Assembly (NCBI GenBank): GCA_039683515.1
Contig: JBDKRG010000003.1
Coordinates: forward strand, 1-64,000
DNA from: JAJFUE01 sp039683515
GTDB lineage: Bacteria > Sumerlaeota > Sumerlaeia > MVZB01
Length of the DNA: 64,000 bases
Direction: 5' to 3'
The notes beneath the pieces are model-generated. The model was not told the origin of the DNA and did not search any database. It worked only from the letters and a program-made list of their open reading frames with translations. Made by a program: the position numbers and the translations under genes. Numbering within the stretch: position 1 is the first letter of the stretch; each line of letters starts with the position of its first letter. Shown here piece after piece: positions 8,347-17,396 of the stretch.

Positions 8347-9480
8347 ATGGCAGGAATTCGGATTGTGAGCTCTTTCAGTCGGAACGATCTTTCGTATATG
8401 CAGATGGCGCTGACGCTGGCCGCGCGCGGCCGGGGCCATACCGCCCCCAACCCGATGGTCGGCGCCGTGGTCGTCAAGGACGGCCGGGTGGTCGGCCGCG
8501 GCTTCCATGCGCGCGCCGGCGACCACCACGCCGAGATCGTCGCCATGCGCGAGGCCGGGGAGGCGGCGGCGGGCTCGACCCTGTATGTTTCGCTCGAGCC
8601 GTGCTCGCACCACGGCAAAACGCCCCCATGCACGCGCGCGATCGTCGAGGCCGGCGTCAAGCGCGTCGTCGCGGCGATGCGCGACCCCAACCCACTCGTC
8701 AACGGCAAGGGGATCGAGGCGCTGCGCGAGGCCGGCGTGCACGTCGAGGTCGGCTGCCTCGAGGAGCAGGCGCGCCGCCTGAACGAATTCTTCGTCACGT
8801 TCCACGAGCTGGGGCGCCCGTTCGTGACGCTCAAGTGGGCGATGACGCTGTGCGGCCGGACCTCCCACGACAGCGGCCAGTCGCGCTGGATCTCGTGCGC
8901 CGAATCGCGCGACCACGGCCACCGGCTGCGCTCGCTCCACGACGCCGTCATGGTCGGCATCGGCACGGTCCTGATGGACGACCCGATGCTCAACGTGAGG
9001 CTGGCGGGCTACACCGGCCAGCAGCCGCGCCGCATCGTGATCGACGGCGACCTGTCGATGCCGACGCGGGCGCGCCTCCTGCGCGAGCGCCGCAAGGGCG
9101 AGGTCATCCTGTTCACGACGCCGTTCGCCAAGCAGTCGCAGATCGACTACTTCGAGGGCGAGGGGTGCCGCGTGGTCGTCGTCCCGAGCAAGCGGCGCAT
9201 CATCGACCTGCGCCTGGTCGTCGCCGAGCTGCACAAGCTCGGCGTCATGTCGGTCCTCGTCGAGGGCGGCCGCCAGATCCACACGGCGCTCATCGCCAAC
9301 CAGCTCGCCGACAAGCTGCACGTGTTCCTGTCGCCCAAGCTGATCGGCGGCTGCCAGCTGCGCAATCCGGTCGAGGACCTCGGCGTCCCGGGCATGGACC
9401 AGGCGCTCCCGATCCACGAAATGACGTTTCAGAGCATCGGCTCCGACATCTGCATCGAGGGTTATCTGCGCAAGATCTGA
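8347..9480 (+). CDS. ribD: Bifunctional riboflavin deaminase/reductase RibD
   Basis: Catalyses the deaminase and reductase steps of riboflavin synthesis. The N-terminal cytidine-deaminase-like domain has the zinc motif HAEIVAM with PCSHHGKTPPC, and the substrate stretch TAPNPMVGAVVVKDG. The C-terminal reductase domain has FVTLKWAMTLCGR, DAVMVGIGTVLMDDPMLNVR and VLVEGGRQIHTALI. Length (377 residues) is normal. The start is uncertain: ATG 8347 is chosen because the family starts about 15 residues before the first helix; ATG 8332 is possible. No FMN riboswitch pattern is visible upstream and other rib genes are not adjacent. The gene downstream begins with a Shine-Dalgarno overlapping this stop codon. 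Confidence 0.95.
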   Translation: MAGIRIVSSFSRNDLSYMQMALTLAARGRGHTAPNPMVGAVVVKDGRVVGRGFHARAGDHHAEIVAMREAGEAAAGSTLYVSLEPCSHHGKTPPCTRAIVEAGVKRVVAAMRDPNPLVNGKGIEALREAGVHVEVGCLEEQARRLNEFFVTFHELGRPFVTLKWAMTLCGRTSHDSGQSRWISCAESRDHGHRLRSLHDAVMVGIGTVLMDDPMLNVRLAGYTGQQPRRIVIDGDLSMPTRARLLRERRKGEVILFTTPFAKQSQIDYFEGEGCRVVVVPSKRRIIDLRLVVAELHKLGVMSVLVEGGRQIHTALIANQLADKLHVFLSPKLIGGCQLRNPVEDLGVPGMDQALPIHEMTFQSIGSDICIEGYLRKI

Positions 9481-9491
9481 GGTGACGCCCC

Positions 9492-10376
9492 TTGCCGCTC
9501 GGCCAGCTCACTTCCCTCCCCCGTCCGCTCGCGGTCAACCCGTTTTACCCGCTGATGGTCCGGTTTGCCCGCGTCAAGATGGGCTCGGCCGAAACGCTGT
9601 TCACGCTGGAAAACTGGCTGCTGCGCTACAGCTGGGCCGCGTTTTTCATCCTGTGCGTCATGGTCTGGCTGCCGCTCGAGGAGATCGACTACGTCTCGAC
9701 CGCCGTGCGGCTGCTCACGCTCCTCTACCCGTTCTTCTTCATCTGGTCGCTGACGCGGCTGGCCGGGGTTGAGCTCATGCAGCTGCTGCTCGAGGCGCAC
9801 TGGACCTCCGAGGTCCTGGCCTCCCCCCTGACCGACCGCGACCTGACCAACGGCTTCGTCATGCCGGTCTGGGTCGTCGTGCGCCAGTATTGCCTGATGG
9901 CGTTCTTCTCGCTCATCCTCTACACGCTCGAGCAGCACGTGTTCGTCAAGATCGACGACGAGTGGATCGTCGGCGACCTCGCGCGCAACGCGGTCTTCTA
10001 CGAAGCCCTGTTCTTCAGCACGATCGCCTGGCTGGTCTTTCTCTACATTTCGCGGCTGTGGATCGAGGTGAGGCTGCGCAGCGGCCTGCTCAAGGGCCTC
10101 TCGACGCTGGCGCTGCTCATCGCCGGCTCGGTCCTGTTCCTCGGCTACCTGGGCCTGTTCTTCATCTGGCAAAAACACGTGACGTCGACGCCGGTCCTCG
10201 TCGGCTTCGCGGTCCTGGCGGCCGTCCTGATCGCCGCCGCGCTCGGCCTGAACATGAAGCTCGGCCGCCACTTCCGCTCCTACCTGCTCGGCCAGCTCGA
10301 CATCGACCCGCTCGTCTACGACCAGATCGACCCGAGAGCCACCGCCTGGACCACCCACGCCCCGTCCAGCAATTAG
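9492..10376 (+). CDS. Polytopic membrane protein, ABC-2 permease-like, unknown function
   Basis: 294 residues with about six hydrophobic segments. The stretch SEVLASPLTDRDLTNG resembles the coupling segment of ABC-2 type permeases, but no ATPase gene is nearby. The start is TTG at 9492: GAGGTGA (9479-9485) overlaps the ribD TGA and sits 6 nt before it, an ideal distance. A later ATG at 9555 would lack this site. Transcription is probably joined to ribD. The general plan recalls the two membrane proteins at 51665 and 52847. Function is not known. Confidence 0.75.
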   Translation: MPLGQLTSLPRPLAVNPFYPLMVRFARVKMGSAETLFTLENWLLRYSWAAFFILCVMVWLPLEEIDYVSTAVRLLTLLYPFFFIWSLTRLAGVELMQLLLEAHWTSEVLASPLTDRDLTNGFVMPVWVVVRQYCLMAFFSLILYTLEQHVFVKIDDEWIVGDLARNAVFYEALFFSTIAWLVFLYISRLWIEVRLRSGLLKGLSTLALLIAGSVLFLGYLGLFFIWQKHVTSTPVLVGFAVLAAVLIAAALGLNMKLGRHFRSYLLGQLDIDPLVYDQIDPRATAWTTHAPSSN

Positions 10377-10421
10377 TAATACTCTGCCATATGTCGCATG
10401 TTTTGGGATGCAAACGATCCC

Positions 10422-10622
10422 AAGCGCTGAAAGCGCGAAAGAATACAGCCTGGGGCGGAGCGAAGCGCAGCCCCAGGTAAAAGACGCAAAATCATTGGAG
10501 CGCTGAAAGTGCGGAAGAAACCGATTTCTCTCGCTCTTTCAGAGCTCCGGTTTGGTGCGGTTCGTGACCTGGGGCTGCGCTTCGCTCCGCCCCAGGCTAT
10601 GATCTCTTGCGCCTTCAGCGCT
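10422..10622. repeat. REP-type palindrome doublet
   Basis: Two exact 32 bp inverse copies lie at 10447-10478 and 10567-10598. Each is itself a hairpin with an 8 bp stem CCTGGGGC/GCCCCAGG. Flanking words AGCGCTGAAAGCGC and GCGCCTTCAGCGCT extend the symmetry outwards. The remainder of the 437 bases between the two flanking genes shows no gene. Confidence 0.85.
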
Positions 10623-10762
10623 AAAAGAAAGCTGATCATACGGAGTGGCAGAGTAGTCTTAGGAGCCCGGTCACCTGCCTGGGGCGGGTTCGAGAAGGGA
10701 CCCAAGGGACGCAAGGGAAAAGAGAAGAAAAACCCGTCAAACCAAGGGGCTCAGCCATAACA

Positions 10763-10792
10763 AAAGCGCCGGCGAGCGATCGCCGGCGCTTT
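10763..10792 (-). terminator. Intrinsic terminator of the 10814-12634 gene
   Basis: A perfect 12 bp stem AAAGCGCCGGCG with a 6 nt loop. On the minus strand it ends in TTTTGTT, and it begins 21 nt after the stop of the minus-strand gene. It may also stop rightward transcripts. Confidence 0.75.
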
Positions 10793-10813
10793 GCGCTTGG
10801 ATTGGGGCGTTGT

Positions 10814-12634
10814 TTATTCGGCCGCGGGGGTCGGCGTCGCCGCCGGGGCGATGGCCGGCTCCGGGATCCGCAGCTTGGCCGGCAGGTTCTTGACCGCCGG
10901 CGAAATGTATGTCGGCAGCTCCTTCTGGACGGCCTTGGTCAGGTCGCCGGTGGCCGCCAGCTGGATCTTGATCTCCTTGCTCTTGGCGTTGGCCGGGATC
11001 AGCGCCGACGCGCTCCACTCGGTGCTGAGCATCGGCGGCAGCGCCGGGTAGGAGGCCTCGACCGAGATCTTGATGCCGTTGACGGTGACCGGCTTCGGGA
11101 AGTTGGCCTTGTTGCCGGTCTCCATCGACTGCACGAACGTCTGCGCGTCGGCGTCGCTCATGCCGAGGTCGATCTGCACGCGCAGGTTGAAGGGGCTGTT
11201 CTGGCTGAACTGGATCACCATCGGGAGCGACAGCGTGTTGACCAGCGCGTCGTTGAGCTGCGCCGGGACGTTCATCGTCGTCCCGTTGACGCTCCACACC
11301 GCGTCCAGATGCCACGGGATGTAGGCCAGCGCCTTGCGCAGCGAGGCGAAACCGGCTTCGCGCCCGCTCTGCTCGGTGTTGAACTTCAGGTTCAGGGCCG
11401 CGACTTCGGCCGGCATCCACGGGTTGGGGCTCGTCCCGGCCTTCAGCTTGCTCTCCTTGAGCTCGGCCAGTCGCAGGCCGACGGCGTTGCGGATTTCCGG
11501 CAGCATCTGCTCGGAGCTGTAGAAGATCGTCTCGAGCGTCGTGATCGCTTCGTCGGTCTTGCCCTGCTCGGAGCTCGCCTCGGCGTCGACCAGGCGCTTG
11601 GCGGCCTTGGCCTGAACCTGGAGCTGGGCCGAACCGCTGCTGCTCGAGGCGACGCTCTCGAGCAGCTTGAGCGCCTCGTCGTAGCGCTTCTGGCCGATGT
11701 AGGCGCGCGCGAAAAGGACGTCGGCCGCCCCGAGCTTGCCCGGCTGCGTCCAGATGTTGAGCTTGTCCAGCGCCAGCTGGTACTGGGACTTGCCCAGCTC
11801 GCGGCCGACGAGGTCGGCCATCAGGTCGTTGAACGGCATTTCGACGACGCGCTTTTCCTCGGGATCGCTGCCGATCCATTCCGGATGCGCGGCGAACGCC
11901 TGCGACAGCAGGTTCAGCAGGTCGTAGTAGCGGTTGGCGCGCTCGAGGTCGATCGTGTCGCCGAACCGGTTCGTCAGCTCGACGTACATCTTCGGCAGCA
12001 GCGGCACGACGACGCTGTCGGCCTTCATGTTGTCGGGCCACAGCGCCTCGGCGAAGTATTCGGCGGCGAGCATCAGGTCCGGGCGGCTCCCGCCGACGTT
12101 GAGTTTCTGGTCGATCATCTGATGGGCGGGCTCATAGGTCGGGTCGGTGCGCAGCGCCTCGATCAGGAGGTCGTTGCCGAGCTCGTTCTGGATCCGGTCA
12201 TAGGCCTCGTTGGCCCGGCGCAGCAGGTCCTGGGCGCGGTGCCGGCGCTCGTCGGGGTTGCCGCCGCTGCGCTCCAGGTCGATCACCTTGCGGTCGAGCT
12301 TGGCGATTTCGTCGCGCAGGGTCGAGTCGGTCGTGTTGATCGCCTTGGCCTGCTCGAGCTGGGCGCGTGCCGCGGAGGCCTTGCTCTTGCCGACCGCCTC
12401 GGTCGTCTTGTCGAGCAGGAACCGGATGTTCTCGTTGGGCTTCATGACCACGATCTCGCGGATGCGCTCGCGCGGGATCGGCACCAGCGTTCCGCGGACG
12501 TTGATGTTGATGTAAAAGTCGTTCTTCGACTGGATCACCCCCTCGACCGTCCGGTCGTTGTCGAGCACGATTTTATCGGCCCAGGCGGCTTGCGCGAGCA
12601 CCAGGCAGGCGAGGAGGACGAAACATTGTTTCAT
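10814..12634 (-). CDS. Secreted TPR-like repeat protein, unknown function
   Basis: 606 residues. The signal peptide is MKQCFVLLACLVLAQAAWA. The mature protein opens with a short beta module (DKIVLDNDRTVEGVIQSKND) of a kind often found at the start of PVC-type exported TPR proteins. A helical repeat region (about 90-400) has TPR-like spacing, for example ADVLFARAYIGQKRYDEALK. The C-terminal part is beta-rich and ends in an Ala/Pro tail. The ATG at 12634 was chosen because it starts the signal peptide; the longer frame adds non-hydrophobic residues. AAGGA lies 13 nt upstream. It is monocistronic with a clear terminator. The precise role is unknown. Confidence 0.75.
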   Translation of the reverse strand: MKQCFVLLACLVLAQAAWADKIVLDNDRTVEGVIQSKNDFYININVRGTLVPIPRERIREIVVMKPNENIRFLLDKTTEAVGKSKASAARAQLEQAKAINTTDSTLRDEIAKLDRKVIDLERSGGNPDERRHRAQDLLRRANEAYDRIQNELGNDLLIEALRTDPTYEPAHQMIDQKLNVGGSRPDLMLAAEYFAEALWPDNMKADSVVVPLLPKMYVELTNRFGDTIDLERANRYYDLLNLLSQAFAAHPEWIGSDPEEKRVVEMPFNDLMADLVGRELGKSQYQLALDKLNIWTQPGKLGAADVLFARAYIGQKRYDEALKLLESVASSSSGSAQLQVQAKAAKRLVDAEASSEQGKTDEAITTLETIFYSSEQMLPEIRNAVGLRLAELKESKLKAGTSPNPWMPAEVAALNLKFNTEQSGREAGFASLRKALAYIPWHLDAVWSVNGTTMNVPAQLNDALVNTLSLPMVIQFSQNSPFNLRVQIDLGMSDADAQTFVQSMETGNKANFPKPVTVNGIKISVEASYPALPPMLSTEWSASALIPANAKSKEIKIQLAATGDLTKAVQKELPTYISPAVKNLPAKLRIPEPAIAPAATPTPAAE

Positions 12635-12755
12635 GGCGCGAAGAAATCCTTTTGGCGGGTCATCGGATCGGTTCCGCCAGGACACGGCGAAACCCACGGC
12701 AAACCCCTCATTCGGGTCTCGGCCCCATGCTGCCATAGACCCCCGGAGCATGCAA

Positions 12756-12867
12756 GGCAATGATGAATGATGAATGATGAATGCGGAATGATGAATAGTG
12801 TCAAGAAAATCATCTGAAAGTCTGAATTTTTTTATTCATCATTCCGCATTCATCATTCATCATTGCC
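12756..12867. repeat. Inverted pair of GAATGAT-type tandem repeats
   Basis: Left arm 12756-12797 and right arm 12833-12867 are inverse copies starting GGCAATGATGAATGATG, with a central GCGGAATG word in each and a 35 nt AT-rich loop. The right arm ends 3 nt before the YggU-family ATG. Confidence 0.88.
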
Positions 12868-12870
12868 TCC

Positions 12871-13182
12871 ATGAGCCTGGACTGCCTGTCGCCACACGCG
12901 GACGGATGCGTCCTGCGCCTGCGGGTCACCCCCGGGGCGCGCAAAACCTCGCCCGAGGGGATCCTCGAAGGCCGCCTGCGGCTGCGCGTGCAGGCCCCGC
13001 CGGTCGAGGGCAAGGCCAATCAGGCCGCCGCGGCGTGGGCCGCCAAAACCTTCGGCATCCGCCCCTCGGCCGTCACGATCCTGCGCGGCGACCACTCGCG
13101 CCAGAAGGACCTGCTCTTGTCGGGCGTGACCGTTGACCAGGCCGAAGGAAAATTAGAGATGAGAAGCAAGGGTGAAGGGTGA
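12871..13182 (+). CDS. DUF167 / YggU family protein (UPF0235)
   Basis: 103 residues of the small YggU alpha-beta fold, of unknown function. Family features are VLRLRVTPGARKTS and LRLRVQAPPVEGKANQAA. The ATG follows the GAATGAT repeat with no clear Shine-Dalgarno. The last residues (SKGEG) and the TGA stop are read out of the next repeat, GGGTGAAGGGTGA, so the original C-terminus may have been changed. Downstream is the purine nucleoside phosphorylase. Confidence 0.88.
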   Translation: MSLDCLSPHADGCVLRLRVTPGARKTSPEGILEGRLRLRVQAPPVEGKANQAAAAWAAKTFGIRPSAVTILRGDHSRQKDLLLSGVTVDQAEGKLEMRSKGEG

Positions 13183-13243
13183 AGAGTGAAGAGTGAAATA
13201 TTTCCAAGTTTCACCCTTCCCGCTTCACTCTTCACTCTTCCCC
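13170..13243. repeat. Inverted pair of GTGAAGG-type tandem repeats
   Basis: Left arm 13170-13199 repeats GGTGAAG/AGTGAAG; right arm 13209-13243 repeats TTCACCC/TTCACTC; loop 9 nt. The left arm contains the stop of the YggU-family gene. The right arm ends 8 nt before the AAGGAG of the next gene. Confidence 0.88.
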
Positions 13244-13264
13244 CAATTCCAAGGAGTTGCCCCA

Positions 13265-14095
13265 ATGTTTGACCTTCAGAAGTACATCGCCCAGATCCGC
13301 GAGGCGGCCGACTTCGTCAGGTCCCTCAACGCCCCCGCCCCGCGTGTCGGCATCATCTGCGGCACCGGCATGGGCGCCCTGGCCAACAAGGTCGCCGACC
13401 CGACGATCGTCTCCTACGTCCGCATCCCGCATTTCCCGCTGTCGACCGTCGAGTCCCACCACGGCAACCTCGTCCTCGGCCGGCTGGCCGGCCAGCCGGT
13501 CATGGTCATGCAGGGGCGCTTCCACTTCTACGAAGGTTACACGATGAAGCAGGTGACGTTCCCCGTGCGCGTCATGCAGGAGCTGGGGGTGAAGGAACTG
13601 ATCATCATGAACGCCGTCGGCAGCATGAACCCGCTCATCAAGCGCGGCTCGCTCGTCCTCGTCGACGACCACATCAACATGATGGGCGACAACCCGCTCC
13701 TGGGCACCAACCACGACGGCCTCGGCCCGCGATTCCCGGACATGTCGTGCCCCTACGACAAGCCGATGCGCGCCATCGCCCGCGAGGTCGCGATGGAGGC
13801 CGGCATCGACCTGAAAGAAGGGGTCCTCGTCGCCGTCCAGGGGCCCAACCTCGAGACCCGCGCCGAATACCGGATGTTCAAGGCGATGGGGGCCGACATC
13901 GTCTCGATGTCGACCGTCCCGGAGGTCCTCGTTGCCGTCCACGCCGGCATCCGCACGATCGCGATCTCGACGGTGACCGACGAGTGCCTCCCCGACTGCC
14001 TCGAGCCGGCCCAGATCGACGAGATCATCAAGACCGCCTGCGCCGCCGAAGGCCGGCTGGAAAAGCTGATCACCGGCATCTTAAGCAGAATGTGA
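13265..14095 (+). CDS. Purine nucleoside phosphorylase, trimeric type
   Basis: Phosphorolysis of purine nucleosides for salvage. The 276-residue product follows the PNP/MTAP family: GIICGTGMGALAN for phosphate, VESHHGNLVLG, GRFHFYEGY, NAVGSMN, GPNLETRAEYRM and SMSTVPEVLVA. The base-recognition position is Asp in STVTDECLPD, where the inosine/guanosine-specific animal and Bacillus enzymes have Asn, so preference for 6-amino or 6-oxo purines is open. The start is supported by AAGGAG at 13251-13256, 8 nt before ATG. The longer frame only adds repeat-derived residues. Confidence 0.92.
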   Translation: MFDLQKYIAQIREAADFVRSLNAPAPRVGIICGTGMGALANKVADPTIVSYVRIPHFPLSTVESHHGNLVLGRLAGQPVMVMQGRFHFYEGYTMKQVTFPVRVMQELGVKELIIMNAVGSMNPLIKRGSLVLVDDHINMMGDNPLLGTNHDGLGPRFPDMSCPYDKPMRAIAREVAMEAGIDLKEGVLVAVQGPNLETRAEYRMFKAMGADIVSMSTVPEVLVAVHAGIRTIAISTVTDECLPDCLEPAQIDEIIKTACAAEGRLEKLITGILSRM

Positions 14096-14123
14096 AAAGC
14101 AAGAGCGAAAGTAAAAGGAATAC

Positions 14124-14176
14124 TGAAGGGTGAAGGGTGTCATTTTCACTCTTCCCCCTTCACCCTTCACTCTTCA
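14124..14176. repeat. Inverted pair of GTGAAGG-type tandem repeats
   Basis: Short left arm (14124-14139, GAAGGGTGAAGGGTG) and right arm (14146-14176, TTCACTC/TTCACCC words). It is the same family as 13170-13243 and ends just before the Shine-Dalgarno AAAGGA of the Cys-rich gene. Confidence 0.8.
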
Positions 14177-14190
14177 AAAGGACATCGCCC

Positions 14191-14388
14191 ATGGCCAACT
14201 GCCCCAACCAGTCCAAGAACGCCGCCCGCTGCACGTGCACCTATTCCGGCTGCCCGCGCCACGGCCTCTGCTGCGAGTGCCTCGAGTATCACCTCGCCCA
14301 CAAGCAGCTGCCCGCCTGCTGCTTCACCCCCGAGGCCGAAGCCACCTACGACCGCTCGTTCAAGAAGTTCATCGAGACCTGGAAGTAG
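14191..14388 (+). CDS. Small Cys-rich protein, DUF6485-like
   Basis: 65 residues with nine cysteines: C4, C14, C16, C21, C27, C28, C30, C43 and C44. The pattern CTCTYSGCPRHGLCCECLEYH matches small bacterial proteins grouped as DUF6485, whose role is unknown; metal binding is likely from the Cys spacing. AAAGGA at 14177-14182 precedes the ATG by 8 nt. There is no signal peptide. It lies between two stand-alone housekeeping genes. Confidence 0.8.
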   Translation: MANCPNQSKNAARCTCTYSGCPRHGLCCECLEYHLAHKQLPACCFTPEAEATYDRSFKKFIETWK

Positions 14389-14512
14389 CGCGGTCGGCAT
14401 AACCGGCGCCTTGCCGCCGATTTCAGGTTCCGAAAAGATTGCCTCGGCATTGCGAGCGGCGACGGTCCATTTCGTCCACGCCGTCCATTTCGCCCCCCGC
14501 TTCTGTATTCTT

Positions 14513-14540
14513 TTGATATTTCCCAACTTCCTGTTACAAT
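14513..14540 (+). promoter_or_regulatory. Promoter of ileS
   Basis: TTGATA, a 16 nt spacer, then TACAAT with an upstream TG (TGTTACAAT), i.e. an extended -10. The predicted transcription start near 14547 gives a leader of about 45 nt. No T-box-like structure fits in that length. Confidence 0.6.
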
Positions 14541-14591
14541 ATCGGCCTTCATCGAATGATGAGTCTGTATCTTGCACAGAAGATGAACCCG

Positions 14592-17390
14592 ATGGACCAG
14601 CAAAAGATCGATTACAAGGACACGCTCAATCTGCCGCGCACGGACTTCCCCATGCAGGCCAAGCTCCCCCAGCGCGAGCCCGAGATGCTCGCCCGCTGGC
14701 AGGCCGAGGACCTTTACGGCCAGACCCTGGAGCACCGCAAGGACGCCCCCGACTACGTCCTGCACGACGGCCCCCCGTACGCCAACGGCGACATCCACAT
14801 GGGCCACGCCCTGAACAAGATCCTCAAGGACCTGCTGGTCCGCTACCAGACCATGACCGGCCACCGCGTCTACTTCGTGCCGGGCTGGGACTGCCACGGC
14901 CTGCCGATCGAGCAGAAGGTCATGGAGAAGCTCGGCCACAAGGCGCGCGAGCTCGACCCGGTCCATTTCCGCCGCGAGTGCCACAACTACGCCCAAAAGT
15001 GGATCGACATCCAGCGCGAGCAGTTCAAGCGGCTCGGCATCGGCGCCGACTGGGACCACCCGTACCTGACCATCCAGCCCGAGGTCGAGACCGGCATCCT
15101 GACGGCCTTCCGCGAGATCGTCGCCCGCGGGCTCGTCCGCAAGGGCTTCCGCCCGGTCTACTGGGACACGGTCTTCCAGACCGCCCTGGCCGAGGCCGAA
15201 ATCGAATACCAGGAGCACACCTCCGAGTCGATCTACGTCAAGTTCCCGCTCGTCGACTCGGGCTCGGTTCCGGGCCTCGAGGGGCTCGACGGCGTCTCGA
15301 TCGTCATCTGGACGACCACCCCGTGGACGCTGCCGGCCAACCTCGCCGTCTGCCTCCACCCCGAGTTCGAATACGTCGTCGTGAAGTCCGGCGACGACGA
15401 GCATTACATCGTCGCCAAGGAACTGGCCGACGCCTTCATCAAGGAGTGCAAGCTGGAGGGGACCTCGATCGTCGGGCAGGTCAAGCCGCGCGCGCTCGAG
15501 GGGAAGGTCTGCCGCCACCCGATCTTCCCGGGCAAATCCTCGCTCGTGATCCTCGGCCTGCACGTGACGCTCGAGGCCGGCACCGGCGCCGTCCACACCG
15601 CCCCCGGCCACGGCGCCGACGACTTCCACATCGGCCGCCAGTACGGGCTGCCCGTCTTCGTCCCGGTCGACGAGGCCGGCCGATTCACCGCCGACTACCC
15701 CGAGATGCAAGGCGAAAAGGTCTTCGACGCCAACCCCAAGATCGTTGAGAAGCTTAAGGTTGAAGGCTTGCTCCTGGCCCACGGCAAGATCAAGCACCAA
15801 TACCCGTTCTCGTGGCGCTCGCACAAGCCGATCATCTTCCGCGCCACCGAGCAGTGGTTCATGGAGCTGGACCAGGGGGGCGTCCGCGAGCGCGCCCTGG
15901 ACGCCATCGACCACAAGGTCGAGTGGATCCCGGAGTGGGGCCATGACCGGATCTACAACATGGTCGAGGCCCGGCCCGACTGGTGCCTGTCGCGCCAGCG
16001 GGCGTGGGGTGTCCCGATCCCCTCGATCCACTCCAAGACCGAGGGCAAGTCGATCCTCAACCTCGAGCTGATCGACAAGTTCATCGCCGTCGTCCGCGAA
16101 AAGGGGACCGACGCCTGGTTCAGCGAGCCGCTCGACACGTTCTGGCCCGAGGGGTTCGTCCACGAGCCGACCGGCGAGTGCCGCCCCGACCAGTTCGAGA
16201 AGGAATTCGAGGTCCTGGACGTGTGGTTTGACTCCGGATCGACCCACATCGCCGTCCTCGAGCAGCGCGAGGGGCTCTCCAGCCCGGCCGACATGTACCT
16301 GGAGGGCTCGGACCAGCACCGCGGCTGGTTCCAGGCCTCGCTGCTGGTCGGGATGGGCGCCCGCGACCACTCGCCGTTCAAGAGCGTCCTGACCCACGGC
16401 TTCGTCCTGGACGAAAAGGGCGAGCCGATGAGCAAGTCCAAGGGGAACGTCATCTCGCCGCAGGAAATCGTCCAGCAGATCGGCGCCGACGGCCTGCGGC
16501 TGTGGGTCGTCAGCGAGGACTACCGCAGCGACGTCCGCATCGCCCGCGACAAGCTCAAGCAAATCAGCGAGGCGTACCGCCGCATCCGCAACACGTTCAA
16601 GTTCCTGCTGAGCAACCTGTTCGACTTCGACGCGAGCCAAGCGGTGCCGCTGGACCAGCTCGAGGAGTTCGACCGCTGGATCCTGGGCCAGCTCGACGAG
16701 CTCGTCGAGCGCGTCCGCCAGGCCTACGACAAGTACGAGTTCCACCGCGTCTACCATTACATCCATAACTTCTGCGGCGTCAGCCTGAGCGCCCTCTACC
16801 TGGACGTCGTCAAGGACCGGCTCTACTGCTCGGCCCCGAACGACCCGACCCGCCGGGCCGCCCAGACCGTCTGCCACTACCTGCTCGACACGATCGTCCG
16901 GCTGGTGGCGCCGATCCTGGTCTTCACGGCCGACGAGGTGTGGCAGTTCGGCCAGATGGGCCCCGAGAAGAGCGTCCATATGGCTGACATGCCTGGACTT
17001 AAGCCCGAGTGGCGCGATGCCGAACTGTCCGCCAAATGGGAGAAAATCCTCGACCTGCGCGGCCGCGTCAGCGCCGCCCTCGAGGAGAAACGGCGGGCCA
17101 AGGAGATCGGCCACAGTCTTGATGCATGTGTCATCATTACGGCTGCCGATGATCCGGAGTCTGAATTTTTAACTAAAAATCTTGCGCTTCTGAAAAATCT
17201 GTTTATTGTTTCAGACGTTCAAATCCAGCCGCCGGCGGGCGCAGAAAAATCCGCCGGCGTCATCGCCGTCGCCAAGGCCGGCGGCGCCAAGTGCGAGCGC
17301 TGTTGGATGCTTGACCCGCAGGTGGGCCGGCATCCGCGTCATCCGGGACTCTGCCCGCGATGCGCCGACGTAGTGGGAAGGATGAGCTAA
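14592..17390 (+). CDS. ileS: Isoleucyl-tRNA synthetase
   Basis: Charges tRNA-Ile. About 932 residues of the bacterial type. HIGH-like motif is HMGH in YANGDIHMGHALNK; the class I signature FVPGWDCHGLPIE follows. The editing domain carries TTTPWTLPANLAV and TGAVHTAPGHG; the KMSKS loop is PMSKSKGN. A C-terminal zinc ribbon (KCERCWM and LCPRCADVV) is present, as in the E. coli-type enzyme. The family usually starts a few residues before DYKDTLNLP, so ATG 14592 was chosen; 14583 and 14556 are alternatives. dksA-like and lspA follow in a compact run, an order I know from PVC bacteria. Confidence 0.96.
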   Translation: MDQQKIDYKDTLNLPRTDFPMQAKLPQREPEMLARWQAEDLYGQTLEHRKDAPDYVLHDGPPYANGDIHMGHALNKILKDLLVRYQTMTGHRVYFVPGWDCHGLPIEQKVMEKLGHKARELDPVHFRRECHNYAQKWIDIQREQFKRLGIGADWDHPYLTIQPEVETGILTAFREIVARGLVRKGFRPVYWDTVFQTALAEAEIEYQEHTSESIYVKFPLVDSGSVPGLEGLDGVSIVIWTTTPWTLPANLAVCLHPEFEYVVVKSGDDEHYIVAKELADAFIKECKLEGTSIVGQVKPRALEGKVCRHPIFPGKSSLVILGLHVTLEAGTGAVHTAPGHGADDFHIGRQYGLPVFVPVDEAGRFTADYPEMQGEKVFDANPKIVEKLKVEGLLLAHGKIKHQYPFSWRSHKPIIFRATEQWFMELDQGGVRERALDAIDHKVEWIPEWGHDRIYNMVEARPDWCLSRQRAWGVPIPSIHSKTEGKSILNLELIDKFIAVVREKGTDAWFSEPLDTFWPEGFVHEPTGECRPDQFEKEFEVLDVWFDSGSTHIAVLEQREGLSSPADMYLEGSDQHRGWFQASLLVGMGARDHSPFKSVLTHGFVLDEKGEPMSKSKGNVISPQEIVQQIGADGLRLWVVSEDYRSDVRIARDKLKQISEAYRRIRNTFKFLLSNLFDFDASQAVPLDQLEEFDRWILGQLDELVERVRQAYDKYEFHRVYHYIHNFCGVSLSALYLDVVKDRLYCSAPNDPTRRAAQTVCHYLLDTIVRLVAPILVFTADEVWQFGQMGPEKSVHMADMPGLKPEWRDAELSAKWEKILDLRGRVSAALEEKRRAKEIGHSLDACVIITAADDPESEFLTKNLALLKNLFIVSDVQIQPPAGAEKSAGVIAVAKAGGAKCERCWMLDPQVGRHPRHPGLCPRCADVVGRMS

Positions 17391-17396
17391 CCAAGA

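Noticed and set aside
10802..12763. Long plus-strand frame antisense to the TPR-like gene, and similar long antisense frames over ileS, ligA, the kinase and hsp70
   Set aside because: Compositional shadows (Arg, Ala, Asp-rich) without motifs; the opposite strand in each case encodes a recognisable product or signal peptide.
12768..12870. Inverted tandem-word arms as rho-independent terminators
   Set aside because: The paired arms are AT-mixed with imperfect register and lack a following T-run; they may affect RNA, but they are not classic terminators.
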